Shown: positions 13,213 through 28,960, numbered from the stretch's first letter. The stretch is DNA of 64,000 nt from Polydactylus sextarius (GCA_016801845.1 CM028928.1:8638327-8702326), one strand, 5' to 3'. Numbers and translations are program-made. Notes: generated by a model from the letters alone, not told the origin.

Positions 13213-16200
13213 AAAGAAAAATAAAAATAAATAAATAAATAAATAAAAAATCGAATTAACGTATCTAACTTTTTCTTATATCTGGCACTCACAACTGAAA
13301 TTTCAACTTTTTTTTCCTCAATAATTTAATAAGACAGAGGCCAAGATATTCTGATCTTTAGTCTCTGGAGTTGATCAGTCTCCAAAAACTTATATAAGTC
13401 TCATAATACAGACTATAACAGACTTTTCTTGAAGTAAGAAATGCCCATGACTTTAAAACACACACCCCCGGTTTGTAATACAGGCATTTTTACTCATCAA
13501 CAATAAGAAAGTATAGCACTGAGCTTCATATTCAAAATAGTTGGACTGGCCTTTTAACCCAGGCTTCATTCATTATCACACTCATCATTTATCAGGACAT
13601 TTCTTAGCATTTCTTTTTTTTAATTTATTTATCTTTTTATTTAATTCAATCTCTTATTCAACCGAAGAAAGCTCAGAACGTGCTTTTCTTTTTAAGCTTT
13701 TTTAGGCAATCCTGTGTTAAAAGCCAAGGTGCACCAACGGCCTTCTACTATTAATCAGTAATGATTAACCCTGAGGCAAGACTTTGAAGCTTAGTGCCTT
13801 GCTAAAAGTCAAGTCATCTGTCGTTGTTAAGGGAAGGGGATGCATTACGTCCCCACTCTTCCTGCCTATATGTTACTGACTGCTCCCAGGAATTGATCCA
13901 CTTCATCACAGAGCCAAACCAGAGACCCTGATCTCCATGTATAGCAGGTCTGTATCAGATATATGTTATTTATGAATTGGTCCCTCATGACTACTCACAC
14001 AAATACACACAGAGACATGCGGCCACAAAAAAACATCTCCAATATTATTTTATCATATTTCTGTGTATATTGTATACACTTTATTTCCTTTCTGATGTTA
14101 TTCATACCCCTCTGTCCCTCTGCAATACTATATCCTGAACAATATCTTTTTGTTGTTCACTTTTACTCTTTCTCAAACTTCAATAAATTTGTTGTTTTAG
14201 GGTTGGACAAAGACCATATAGGAAAAAGTTTTCTCTTTCACCATTTCTTGAAGATTAACATTTGTGGTGTATAGAAGGAGCAATGGCATTCTGATTTTTT
14301 AAGCCCTTCTTCCTTTTCTCTTTGTCATTCTGTAATGTGCTGGTGTTTTCTTTTCTTCTCTGACCAGAACAAAGCACACAAAGCTGTCAGGAAAGCTCCG
14401 GCCTCTGAATGCTTCAAAAGTTCATCTGTCCCTCTGCTGAGAATTGTGACTTTAGAAGGAGAAACAGCTTAATCACTCAAAGGTGAACAGAGGGGGTCCA
14501 AATCAAATACAAGGAAGGAACAGAGCACATAGGTATTCACATGAATGGGAAAAAAAAAAAATAAAAACAAATGTGAACAAACACAATCCTGTACTTACAA
14601 GTGTGACATGTAGCTCCGGTGTATCCTGTTCCCTCGCAGGTACAACTGAAACTGTCCCATGTCTGTTTACACCTGCCTCCATGTTCACAGTGATTAGGCA
14701 TACACCTGCAGAGCGACAGAAGGAGAGAGGAAGTACTTTTTCTTTTTTTCTGAATCAAAGAAACTGCCTGCTAATTCTTTGGTATACATACTCATGTTGT
14801 ATAAAAATGCTCAGTTTCTTTGTGACAGGTATAATGTCCGTGATGTGAGGCTGTGATGTGAGGCTGAGATACTCTAAAACATCAGTTCGTACACTTTAGT
14901 GAAATCTAGTGGTAGGTTGCAGATTGCAGTCAGTTGAATAGCCCTTTGCTGCAGCTTTATGTTCTCCCCATGTGTAAGAGAACATATGGTGGCCTTTATG
15001 TAACATAAAAAGGAAAAGGTGTACTCTAGAGCTGCTGGTATAAAGGGCTCATCCTGGGATGAGAAAATACAAGAATTCTCAACTTCAGGTGATCATATAA
15101 TAATGAAAAGATTTATGCCTATATTCCTGCAATTCTGCCCTTTATTCCATAAATCATCTACATTGAACCTTAAATTTTGTGTAAAACAATTTGTGTGTCT
15201 AAGATTCACACTAAATTTACATGAAAAAGGGTGACATTCATCATAGAAGGGCCCCAAGACTTACACTTCAGCATTTGGCTTTTAAACTGAACCCAGTAGG
15301 AATATTATTTTAATCTTGTAATATTTAATATATCCAACAAAGTGCACATATTTCAATTTATTAAGCACAGCAATCAGACAGCACCCCCACCACCTTCAGC
15401 TGTTGTAAAATGGAGTATCCAGCAGGTTAGATGATGGATGGTCTTTTTTTTTTTTATACTAAATGTTACTTTTTGACTGTGTCTGTGGCTTAAAATTAAC
15501 CATTCAGGTGAAAAAAGGAGGAAATTATAAGTGTAGATGCAAGTAAACCTTATCCACCTCTTTGGGAACACAGCATGATGCACATCAGTTTGACTCATCA
15601 AATGGCTATGAATATCATACCACATTTCACATGCTACCACAACACATCTTTTGCTTTTCGCGTTTAATTTCACGCCAAATAATTTCTCTACAGACTAAGC
15701 CATAAGCCGTCCTTAAAGGTAACCAAAATGCTGTGTCCCACAGAAATGAGATTTCTAAACTGTTCAATCTGAAACATCATTTATTCACCATTCATTTTCA
15801 TTCCTTTTGCCCACACCTTCTTGTTCCCACTTTTCTTGTTAGGTTTTATTTTTCTATGAACCACTCAAATTTTGCCAAGATCTCAATCGGCCGATTGGGT
15901 CATTGTTGTCAAACTTTAAATCTGTTCTCTGCTCCTCTACTGTCAGTTGTTATTTTAGTGCTGTAACCTTCTTCTACCATAGGTCACACAAGTCTTACAT
16001 ATATATCCCATAGCAGGTTGAGTTTAGATTTAATTTCATCACTCATTTTGTCACCAGTTTATCACCAGTGTCTTAAGGCTTCTTAATTTGCATCATGATG
16101 AGGTCTAATTACCAAATACGTCCTCACAGTGTTTCTTAAAAATGCTCTTTTTCTGCTTAGAAAATATAATTTCAATGAGATTGTTATTTTTTTCTTTAAA

Positions 16201-19200
16201 TTAATGTAAAGATGGAGAAACTGATACAGTTTTTTCACAACATTTGCTTTAACCTAATTCCAACCTGAAGCCTGATTGTAAACACCCTTTCGGGGCTTGA
16301 GGACTGGACAAAATATTCTGATGATGTTGATTTCAAACCAAAATGACAGAAAAATACACTCAAATACACAAATGTTCTGATGCGTCTTTACGAGGCTAAC
16401 TTTACAAGTTATATTATCTGAGTCTCAGTCTTTGAATAAATCAAAGTCATGAAAAGAGGAAAACCAATTGGAAGAAAAACAAACATTGACTCATAAGAGC
16501 TGCAGGGGTCCGTTAAAATGTTGAGCTTCTCTATAGTCATGTAGAGAGCTGGGCAGTTAAGTTCCATCTCTGGAGGGATAATGTGTCGACTGTGTCGTAA
16601 TTACATTGGCTATGAGGCTGACTTATTACTGTCAGCTTGTTTTTATAATATATGATGTGTTCATTGAACGTAAAGAATCGTATGCACTAACTCTCTGAAA
16701 AGATAAATTAAGTAAACTTTGCAGGATCAGCTGTTAAGTGTTAAACAAGAAATGAAATACACGACAATTTCAATAGAAAAAGTGCTCTCCATGGTGTTGC
16801 ATGTCCTGTAAATGAAAGAAGAAGAATAAGAAAAAAGAGAAAATTCTAATATTTCTGTGATCTAAGTGCATCACCATGTTTTGTAGCTTCAGTTAGGTTA
16901 TAAAATGCAGATAAAAAGGTGTTGTGCTTTCACGATGAGCTGTGATTGGTGAGCACTGAAAATCATGAGCAACATTATGTTCTGCAAGCTGTGAGCACTG
17001 AAGTACACTGAGGTATAGTATGTACTCAGAGTTGTATGACAGAAAGAGCCATAAAGTCCATAAAGACAGTGGAGCACCTCTGAAATGTCTGTATGGTCTT
17101 TCTATATTATCCTTACAGAAAAACAGTGACTTTGTGGGATACAGGAATTTTCAAGCACACACTTCTCCTGTGTGTGTGTGCACGTGTGCATGTGCATGTT
17201 TTTTGCTTCTTCCCCCCACCATCACCAGCCCAAACAGAATCTCACAGTAGAGCGGCATTGATCAAAAAGAGGTCAGACAGGGGTATTGAACTGCCTTCAA
17301 AGACATTCTGATTAGTTAGATGGTAACACTGCACCCATTTATCTTCCATGGCAGAGCAGGGCCCACCTCAAGTACTGCAGGGCTGACACACAACACTGGA
17401 AGCAACAGAGATGGGCAATTCTGTGAAAAGCGGGAATGGAGAAACAGCTAAGGACATCTTAGGACCTTCACAGGAGTAGAAACAACACCACAGTGAGGCT
17501 ACTGCAAGCAACAAAACAACAGTGTAAATGCACCACAGTCAGCAATAACATTAATTGTATAGTACAGTAGCCGTATTTAAAGGTGTCATATACTTCACCA
17601 CAATGTGGTTGCAGTACTCCAGCAGGGTAAACTGCAGTAAGAGCACAGTACCATTTAGCTCTTACAACAGCCTCATAAATTCCAACATGCTCATCTCTTT
17701 TCTGCCTCTAGGTGTCGCAAAATTGCTCCCTCATCACTACCCTATATGGATACAGCTTGTATATGGTGTCACAGGGACCATGCCGGATAAATAACCCTAA
17801 TCTTTCACACACAGGGTTTTCTATTAATCATGGTAAACGCTGCGCCACAAGTCATGGGAAATATTAAACACAATGGATGCTACAGCTAAGAGGAGAACTT
17901 ATATGAACAATCATTTTAAATGTGATATATCACACAGCTGTTGTCATAAACCTCTTTTTATGTTGCCTTTGCCAAATAATAGTGTGGTCATAAAATAGCT
18001 CCTACCAGTAATATGCTGAGACCAAATCTATTTCTATGTATATTTATTTGCTCCATGTCTGACACTTAAAACAGAAAAAAAAAACATGCAAAATGAGCTA
18101 AACTCTACTGTCAATTTGGCTGACCTTAAAAAAAAGACAGAACAGAGGTTTAATGGCTGTGAACAACCTTGGCACAGCAGCATTGAAATGACATTTTGAC
18201 ACTTGACAATGATTTAATCACTTCCTTCTCAGTGATCTAACAGAAATAGACAGATATGTAAATGAGATGAATAACTGCATCCAGAGTCCAAATAAAATAA
18301 CATGTTTTAGACAGAAGGATAGATTTTACCAAGCAACTGTTGCCAGTTTTTTTTTTTTTTTTTTTAAAGTTGTCACACAGAATGACTATGGAGCGACGGC
18401 TCGTCAAAAAAAAAAAAAAAAAAAAAAGTATTCCAGATCAAAACTTGGGCCAGACTGAGTCGGCTCAAGCTGGATCACCTGAGTACCTGACATCAGCGGT
18501 GTCATCAGCTCAGAAATGTAAGGTGTCTGCGCCCAGTTCAACAGAACTCAGAGCACCTAACAAGTTTGGAAATATCAGCCCGACTGCTTGCATGATCATT
18601 ATCATACCATCTAACAAAAACATTGACGTGAATTTGTTAATTATGTAAAATGGATCTGAAAGCTATATTTAGAAACCATCGCTGAGGAACAGAACCTAAC
18701 CTGTTCTATCTGTCTCCCAGTCTATTCTTCAGCTTCAGTAATATGCACAGGCCATATATATTTAGACACAACTATAAATTTCATTGGCTGGTAGGTGATA
18801 TGTAGAGATAGAGACAATTTCTAAATGATTAAGGTTTGTATCAGAATGCTTTTAGTTCAATGTCTCAGCACAGAACACCAATCTCATTACTGTGCAGTGT
18901 TACAATATAAAAAGGTTGGCAACCGCTATATTACAACACTATGTGATCTCTCCAATTTTTACAATTACAGTTTTTCAGAAAATCATTTAATTTTTTTCTC
19001 ATCCTATATTTAGTACTTTATTTACTAATTTCATTTCAGCTTCTACTTGTGAGGTTTGATGTAAAAAAAAAAAAAAAAGAGAAGAAAAAGAAGACATAAT
19101 TGCATGGACTGATGTTGTGAAACTGAATAGCCATTATCGTTCCACAGAGTGCATCATTTTTCACTTGCCTACAGCAGCTCTCACCAAGTGAGCCTATGAT

Positions 19201-22200
19201 AGGCCACCACTCAAATTCAGCATTAAACCTAGCCTGTTATCTCTACTAATTTAAATGAAATGTAATAATTTAAAAGAAACCCAGTGATTGTGGATGTTAA
19301 TGGTTTGCAATGTTAAAAGCATCCTCACCACCAACAAAGCTGATTTAATCTCCCCCTCAAAACCTCCAATGACCACTTATCATTAACTGTAAATGTGTGT
19401 GTTTCTCTGGTCTGGTCACTGCACATGATGTACTTTTATGTGTTGTTTTGTTCACCCATGTGTAGATTACGGTGTGCAAATTCAGCAAATGGTACTCTAG
19501 AAATTCTGAAGCGAACCTCTGGTCAAAGCTTTCAGCTCTCAGACTTCAGCCTTTTTAAATATCAGCGTGGTCGATCTTATGTGGCTGTTCCATGCGAATG
19601 TAAAAAATAAGTTTGTCTGTAGGAGATTTCTCCACCTTGTTCTCTCATTCTTGTTTGTGTGTGTGTGTGTGTGTGTGTCTGTAATTACGCGAATGACAGA
19701 CCTAGTTCTGCTGTATATGTTAGGGCAATGACAAATGAACTGGATAACTGTAAGTCATTTTAAACCTGCAGTCAGGAATCATGAGCATTTACTGTATATA
19801 CAGTCACAAGTAAATAGTAAATGGCTTCAGCCTGGCCGAAATACATAAAACACACAGAGAGAATGGAGTGGACAGCCAGGGTCATACATGGCTCACAGAC
19901 TCACTGCTGTCATATGCAGCCTTGGGCAACTGATGCACTGATCTGACAAATGCAATGACTCAGTATGTTATTGTGAACACAGTCAACTTGAATTACCACC
20001 TCACAGTGCTCTTCCTCTGCCAACGAGCCCAGCTGCAGTAAATTAGTGAGTGGATTCTTGAATTATGGACTAAAATGCATTTTGTAAATTCATACATTCA
20101 ATTCATACATACATTCATGACATTGACCTTTGACCAATTGGTCTAATAAGTTCATTAATGAGTTCAAGTGGACATCTGAGTCAGTTCACTTGTTACAGAT
20201 GGACAGATAAACCAGAAACATAATGCATGTAGCCACAGCCAAGTAATGAATAGTAACACACACTTATATTAACAAATAGCAATTTTCTGTTTGTACTTTT
20301 ATGGCGTAATGGCTTAATTTACTAGTAATCTGGTGATTGTTGCGCAGTAAATGTTAACCCGCAGCAACTATGTAACGATGTGTGGTGACTGCAGGAACAA
20401 GAGGTGGGCTTCTCTGCCTCCCCTCCATGTCCTCTCATATTCAAGGCAAATTATGAGAGACTCTGTCAGTACCACCCACACTGTATACTGTAACAAATGC
20501 CATGAAGTTGTAAAAATGTGCTGCATTATGTGTATCTGTTTATATTTACTAGCTCACCCCAATTTTAGTGCTTTTCTGGGCCACAACCTGACTTTTCCAG
20601 TTCACAGTCACTGCTACAGTAACATTGTTTTCACCTGCAGCAGCCAACAAGCTCTACAAACCCACTGCATAGTACATACCTAAGGCAAAAGGCAGACAAA
20701 GTAAGTCAGTAGCTGGTGAACGTAATGAAAGAAATTAGCACCTTGATCTAGACTCTGATTATAGGAGTTGTTAAAATCCCAACTGGTTTGAAATCAGGTT
20801 ACATCAGAGACAGTAAAAAAAAAAAAAAAGTGTTCATAGATAATATCTTAATTCAAAGACGTGTGACCAAGAACAAGAATTATAAATAATGGAGGATCAT
20901 ACACTAGGAGATTTTATTAAGACCAATGTGCCTGAGGGGTCAATCAGAGAGTAATAGAGTAGTAGCACCACCTCATCCTCATCTGATCTCATGGGAAAAC
21001 AGATGTGAACAAATGAAGATAGTGGTACAATGGTAGTAGGTCAACACAGGTTATGAATTATTCAGCACAAATTGAAAGTGAGATTTAAAATCTCAGTTTT
21101 AATATCTGTTAACAGTACAGTCATCACCCTTATGCAAACCTAAATATTCTGATATTAACTGGGACAGCCATGATAATAGAATCTGTGAACAGCACAGCAG
21201 CTGTAAGAGAGGATCTGCAAACCTCTCACATTACCAGATGATCTGGCCCAAACATCTGTCCGGACCAAAGTCCCAGAAAGGAGCACACCACTCTTCTGAC
21301 TGCCAGGACGGGCGAATCAGTGAATCAGTGTGGAACCCAAGTACAGAATTTAGAAGAATGATCGAGATACATTTGTCACTCAGCTATAAAAGACTCAAAA
21401 TTAATGCCAATGTTGCTCCATGTCTGGTGTGTAAAGTATGCAACTGTGTGATAATAAATCTGACATGATAACTTTAAATGTGGTGATATATCAGCACTGT
21501 TTTTATTGCTTGTTTTCACTGCTCCCACAGCCAACGTCCAGTGGTCCCAGATACATTAAATCAACAAACCAAAAGTGTTTGGCCAGTAGCGTTTAGGATT
21601 TTTGACCGAACCACTGTTTTGTACTAAATAACTCTTCTGCAAAACAAATTAAGAAATAAACAATACAAAGTCTCAGTTGTACATTCAGCAAAATTACAAA
21701 ACAAACTTGCAAAGAAAAAGGTGCTAAAAGTGAACTTTTAATTAATTTCAATATGGACTGAGAACTTTAAATAATCTGAGGACACAAATAACAATAACTC
21801 AGGTTGACATACAAATAGCTCTTTCAAATGTCTCCCCGTGTATTAGCCTGGACGTGGCCCAAGCAGCGTTATAAACGAGAGCATCCCAGCAAGACTGACC
21901 TCTCTTGAAGTGAGGACAAAATTGATCTAAATCAAGCAGCGGCAGCTGGTGTCTACTCTGGGTGAGGATATTGATGAAGGTAAATGCTATTGACAAACCT
22001 GATCTGAAAACAAATCGCTCACTTCAGGGAAAATGCTGTTCAAACAGTGCAAGGTCAGCTCGTAATCGGAACTTCCCACTCTCATTCACCTTGACAATGT
22101 GATCCATGCAGCTTCTGATAATCGCTGAAATCTTTTTTATGTCTAACAACAAACTATCTCCAAGCTCCTATTTATCATAGAAGAAAGCACAATCACTGAC

Positions 22201-24097
22201 GGTTAAACCAGTCAACAAAATTTAAATAGTTTGCACAGAGACATCTTATTCAGTGTATGGGGGCAACTCAAATTGAGTTCAAGGCATGGATGACTCTATA
22301 TATGGCAAATCTGTCCCAGTGTGTTTGTCTAGTCCATGACAAGGAAATAAATTGAAATGTCAACATGTTGTAATGAATTCTTCCAGTGAGCCAACACTGG
22401 GATATGCTGCGCAGAATCTCTGATTTATTTGACAATGAAATAGATGAATGAGTGGCTCATTTTTGATGTTTGATTAAGATCACACAGTGTTTTCAAAGGA
22501 TGAAACCTTCTTCCAGTTTAAAGCTAAAGAACATTACTGTTTACACATCCGCTTATGATGTGAATCTATCCCATCAATTATATCCATTTATCTGTCTCTC
22601 AAGCAAAGAAAAACCAGCCACACATAAAGATATTCAACAACTAGAAGTCATATGTCTCTGGATAAGAACGGAAGGGACAAGGGAATGGTTTTTACTATAT
22701 GACTCCAATTTAAAACCACTTGATTTATTATACTCATTGTTGCATTGAATTAGTATTTTTCATTTATGAATGATTGTTTGGGTGTGTGTTAATGCAGGAA
22801 TTATCCCTCTTACCTGTCTATGATTGCACACATGTCCAGACTAACATTCTCAAAAGCTCCCACGGTGCCTTTTTCCACTGCATGCAAATCAGCAGGTTGA
22901 TCATCCACCAGGATTGCTTGCATGCATCCCTGGAAGGAGCGACGAGACGGCGGGAAAAGGGTCTGCAGAAAATATCCTAAAACACAAGACATACATTTCC
23001 TTATGTTTAATGTTTTGTAATAGTGGTTTCAGTCTGAAGACATTTTTCCATTTATTTGAAAGGGAAAGTGGTTTATTATACACATTTATTATATACCGAT
23101 GAAACACTTGGAGATTAATAAACTGAAAACTGAACAAAATTCACAACATAAACAAAAACAAAGACAGAGCAGTGTGTGTTTGAACAAGTGAATGAGTTTT
23201 AAGAAGACAATTAACATGGTTCCTTGTGATCCCTGATTTCAAATACATCATGCTGCTTCTGTAGAACCACACATAAAACTTAACATTGTCTTTGAAAGAG
23301 AACAACATACTCTCACAGTGTTACTGTTACATGTTATAACCGTGAACCTTCATTGGTCCTCATGTTTCAGAGCGTACCCACAAGCTCCATTAGTTCTACT
23401 GCTGCTGCGGCCTCAGTAGATTAGAGGACATATAGGTTTTACTATATACAGTACATTTATGAGATACAAAAGTCAATGGCCCATCAAAAGGTAGCACTGG
23501 GCCTTGACTAAAACAGGGACAAGGCTAGGACAAAAGGTGCATATGGTGACAGGGACAAATAGAGAAAGTATATTTCTCCTATGTGGAAATCTGTCTTCGT
23601 GCACGTGTACAGTATACGTGCGTGTGCATCTACAGGTGTTATCACAGTGTACACGTGCTGTTGGATATAGAAGATGAGAGCCAGGAATTCAATCTCTGCC
23701 ACGAGCACACAGGTCACTCATAAAAAACTGCACCTCAATGACATCTCCATCATTGTGATGTTATAAGCTGTCACACTCTCCAGCATGCCCATCAGCCTCA
23801 AGGCCAAAGCATCAAAAAGGCTTATTATAGAGGGCATTTGCACTGTGTATGTGTATGTGCACCAGCATAATTGTAGTTTATGTGGCAGGCTGACACATAA
23901 GAAAATAAACCAGCAGAGAACAAAATGTTTGAGTGTGAATGTGAGTTTGTGTGTGTGTGTGTGTGTGTTTGGGCTGGATTCATCACTTTCTTCACATCTC
24001 CTGATTTTCATTTCCACCCCAAAAGTTCCTCCTGTCATCCTTGCCATCTGTCTCTTCTCCTGCCACACCTGTCTACTGTCTTTCTCTTTCCACAGAC

Positions 24098-24138
<41 letters not shown>

Positions 24139-26891
24139 CTGAGAAAGTGAGATGGAAAGGGAGGGGAGAAGAGAAGCTGGGAAGCAGAGCAGACTACAGC
24201 TGGTTGGCAGCACTTTGTCCTCTGGATAACATATGAATGCAAAGGAAACACAGCCTCCTTGACAGTTTGGCAGAATGAATGGAGCAATGCATGCAACAAT
24301 GGTTGGGTCGATAGATGCGTGTTTCTACGCTTGTTTTGTTGGGTGTCACCCATTTTTAGCTCATATAGTGAAAATGTTTGCCTGCATGTGAATTTCTACT
24401 GAAGCCGGTGTGCTTGATAAATTTTGGATTAAAATTTCATCACAAAACAGTCAAGTAAGAAAAATGACTTTCAATAATGTTTATTATCTGGAGAAATAAA
24501 AAGAGTCATAGATTAGAAAAACAAACATGTACAGCTAACATTACACCAACATTATTCATACCAATTCCAAATTTAAGGATTTAGGGAATTTCAATTCAGG
24601 TTTTTACTAATCAGGTGCCAAAACGCAAAATTACATTTTGTTGGAGATACTAATGAAAAATATGACCTTATTATATACATATTTTTTAGATTTTGACAAA
24701 CAGTTCCATGTCAAAAATGATGCATGCCCTTTTACAGTAATCAGTGACAAGGCTCTCATTTGCCATGACTGCAGTCAGTTTGCCAATTGCCAACAAGATT
24801 TTTTTCTATCAGATATTGTTCCAATCCGATCCTTGGGTTTAGAAGGCTATTTCTTAACCACTTATATGCTTTCATCTCTTTCAACTCAATCATTTCCATG
24901 TCTAATTGCATAATTGATCACCTAAAGCATTGTTTATTGTCCAGGTGAGCTTTTATTTTGTCTTTGTTCTTTGTGGTTGGTGTCCATTGAGGCCAGCTCA
25001 GAGTGGTGTCTGCCTGGAGATGTTAATCTTACGTTATAGATTATTCAGGATGGCCTTGGTGGTGATTCTTTTGGCCTCTCACACACTATCGTTCTTGTCA
25101 GTGGTGAAAGTTACTCTTGCCTTTCACTACATCATTTGAGATTTTTCATACTTCCTCATACTTTTTTAAAACAAGCTTTGCACTTTTGTTGACACCAGAT
25201 GATGAACATAGTAGAAATCACAATTTATAATAATATAAGTACCCCAATTTCAGGGGTATGAATAATTTTATATAACTGTATGCAGCTCCCTACTTCCATT
25301 TCTACCATTTGAAAGTAACCGTAAGCATAAATGTTCATCTGGGCACTGCATTGTACTAATTTGTATATAAGGTGCAATTTATAAGGGTAACTGAGAGTAA
25401 GGTGGTCTCTGCCAATGCTGGTAGGTTGTTACTATTTTGTATTTTTGTTTTTCTTCTAGGCTTCTCAATAATGTATTCTTGTAGCATTCAGAAAGAATTA
25501 ATGCAGCTATAGTTATAAGCAGGGTTAAGATACAGGTTGAGATGAATGAGAAGAGCCCAACAGAGACAAACACTTGGCAAACAAGCCGTGAATTGGTCAT
25601 AAATCTGTACCTTCATGAGCTATTGTATATGCCCACTGCTTAAATTTAATTTAAGAATGTCTGACATATTCTTATATTTTTTCTTGAATACAGCGATGAT
25701 CTGTGGTTTTAATTTGTAGTATAAACAAAAACTCTATCTGCCATCCACCCCTAAGGATACTGAACAGCAGCAATAATCCCCTGCAGTCCTGTTGGCGTTT
25801 TATCACAGCCCCCCGTTGTGCCCAAAGAGCCTCTATTACAATACACACTGGAAGACCAGCACCAGCTCTCTTCCTGCCTGAACACATCAGACAGACACGG
25901 CGACTGGCTCTCAGGCTACAGAACACTTGTTTCTACATCCCAACACATTTTGGAGGATGTATCCGCTTCCAAAAGGATGGAGGCTGGAAATCAGCCAAAA
26001 GGCTCAGAGGTAAAAAATTAGGCAAACATTCTGGGGATGCAGCTCTTCAAAATAGTCTGTTAAGGAACAAAATGTGGATTCCCACAAAATCTAAATTCAA
26101 ATCAGGAAAATTTGTGCTTATCAACTGACACTGTGCTACTACAGAGCACGACACGCCTACAGCACCTTACGGAGCACATTCAAAAGGAACGTGTCAAACA
26201 TTATTGTGCACATTTCAAGGACATCTACCAGCCGTGGCTGATTTGCACAAAAAAACGCAAGTGTGCAGCAGCCATGCATATGTACAGCCAGTGCAGGCTA
26301 TTATTTGATAAATGCAGGCATCACACTCTCATGTCTAATTCAGTACAAGCTTTAGCTTGAAGGGGAGGGGGTGCCAGTAGATATATTACAATTACCACTA
26401 ATATACTGTGAGTATTAACTAAAACTTTACTTTCTAGATAAGTGAAAATGCACATAATGCAGTGACCAAATAAACCAAATAGAGTCTATAAGCAGAACTT
26501 AAAGTGTTTATTCTGAAATATTTAAAATGGAGACTGCGATAGAGAAGGAAGAGATGTTTAAGGCTGTCAAATACTGTGAGAGTGTCGTTTAGTCATGCAG
26601 ATAAAATAAATGTGAGACATAAACATGACATTTTAAAAAACGATATAGAAAATTATCACAACAGAGGAACTGAGCTCAGAGACCCACACAGTCCCTCAGC
26701 TCAGCAGAGTTATTAAATAGGGGCAGAAATGAAGTTTGCAAAACTAATGAAGAAAACGTGACACACTTTTTTAGTTGTAGCACCTGTTTGCTTTAGGGTA
26801 GAACATCCAATGATTGACTACTCTCTTATTAGTATATCCATTAGTCTCTTGTTCCTGCATGTAAAAGAGCATGACTTCCTGTTCTTGTGTG

Positions 26892-26931
<40 letters not shown>

Positions 26932-28960
26932 ACACATACATGTGTGATATGTGTTTATGTGTATGTGCGTTTGTGTGAGTGTCCATCTTCTCTCTTGAGA
27001 AATTCAATTTGTGGATGTCTCATGTCAGTCACTAGCTAATTTCTCTAAGCCCAGCATCAGGAATGAGAAACTACTCCCCGTAAAATAGGCTTTGGGTTCA
27101 GGAGACTGCTTCTAAAAGCAGATGCTCCTAGGATAGAGGGGTGGAGACCAGAAGAGATGAGGAGGCGAAGGAAAGGGGGTCGACTCAGGTAAAGAGGATA
27201 AAAGAAGATGAGAGGATGAGGACCAAATAAGAATGACACAAAAGAATGTAAACTGAATGAAAACAGGAGGAAAGAAAAAGAAGAGAAGAATAGAATTACG
27301 AGACAGGGCAGAAATGAGGGTGATGACAGATCCTTTTCCTTCCTTTGACATTTTAAGTATAATATCCTGTATCTCTGTATCCTTAGGTTTCGGTAATGTA
27401 ATGTGAATTTTAATGCCACAGAAAAGGTAGAGCGGTTACATCTGAAGCAACATTTTTAACTCACCTATCTCTTGTCACCTCAGCACTCGCGAAGAAAAAA
27501 TGGGAGCGGTGACACATGTCTCAGTGATGAAACGTCACTTAGCATCTGTCTTGCAGTTTTAATGTGACCTTACAACTGACATAAAAACTGAACATAACCA
27601 TGTCACAAACTACAGACACACTAAGACATAGGGTAAATAAAAGGAAAATGTATAGTATTAGCTGTATTTTTTTTTTACACAGCTTTTAAACTTTTTGGGA
27701 ATGGTGCTTTAGCTGCATAATATCCCACCACGGCCATCAAAATACATTAAACATCACTGCTTATGCAAATCAGGCAATTTATTATGTTAATGAAAACATT
27801 AATTAGTAAATATTTTTATGTCAGCATTCCTGTCTGCATATTAAACATTGCTGGTATTAATATTAAAGCCTTCTAAAAGCATTATTGAGCTCTGATATAG
27901 TTAAACAATAGTTTCCATTAATTAAGAGTAGAATATTTATGTACATTGATTACTGTTTGGAGGGATCCTGTAGATTATACTGCATCTCATAACTCAGACA
28001 CGATCATCACTGGTGGGACAAACAAACAGCGGCTGTCTCATCTTTATTTATTTAAGTATTTTGTTGAACAAGGCAATGGAAGAACATGAGCAGCGTCTAG
28101 CTAATTGTTTTTCACATGTCACATTTAATGAGGATAAAGTATTTGGCCTGAAGGATGATAAAAGTAGTCACGTCCCAACAGTGATATTCTCTCCACTTTA
28201 AAAACACAATATAGCTGCCGCATTAAAAACATCAAATGTTCACGCATGCTGTTTGATTCACAGTCAGAGCAATTATTATCTCACAATACCTCAGTGTCAA
28301 CGACCTTTGTGTGCAGGTGTAAACAGGTAAATGACCTGTTACACTAGTGCAATGACCATTTGTTGCTCTAATCATAACATACTTTATGTTTCAAGCTAAC
28401 ACTAACTCACACTAACTTAGACTTTGTATAACTCTTTGCATACGTGTGTCAGTCAAGCTTCAGTATAATACTAATTAGTCCTAATTTGATTTAATGCGAC
28501 TATTGGCCATGCTTAATAAACCCTAAGCCATGAGGGGGAGGAGGGGAGGTGTCCTCTGACATTCAAGTGAAGTTCCTACAGTAACAATCTACCTAAAGTA
28601 GAGTTTTCATGGGGAAAAAAAACAATATAATAACAATATAATACCAAACCTTGATAAATTACCTGAAGCTTGGTCATGGTAGTGAGGGGTTTCTGCTAAT
28701 TGTGGCACACAAAAAAACAGAAGAGTCTGAGTCACATTGAGAGTGCTGATGGAATACGTTAGAGACCTTTGGATAGCTTAATTCGCTTGGCCTCTCTGAC
28801 TCATCAAGCTGAACGATCAGAGAGAGTAATTGAGGGCAAACCAAAGGCTAAACTATCTTTTGTACACTCACTATATTATTCAGTTTCCACTGTGCTGGGG
28901 TGGAAATTACGCTCTGATTGTAGATATAATGTAGATATTTTGCCTGATATAGAAGTTAAG

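Noticed and set aside
14483..14848. 121-codon plus-strand frame over exon 9
   Set aside because: Antisense shadow of the EGF exon, whose six-cysteine pattern and splice sites are on the minus strand.
23718..24353. 211-codon open frame on the minus strand
   Set aside because: It runs through GA and GT repeats that yield serine/leucine and histidine/threonine strings; no domain or codon pattern supports a gene.
25703..26360. Open frames of 141 and 82 codons on the plus strand
   Set aside because: No family recognised, no splice or start context, and they lie inside a cntnap2 intron; likely chance.
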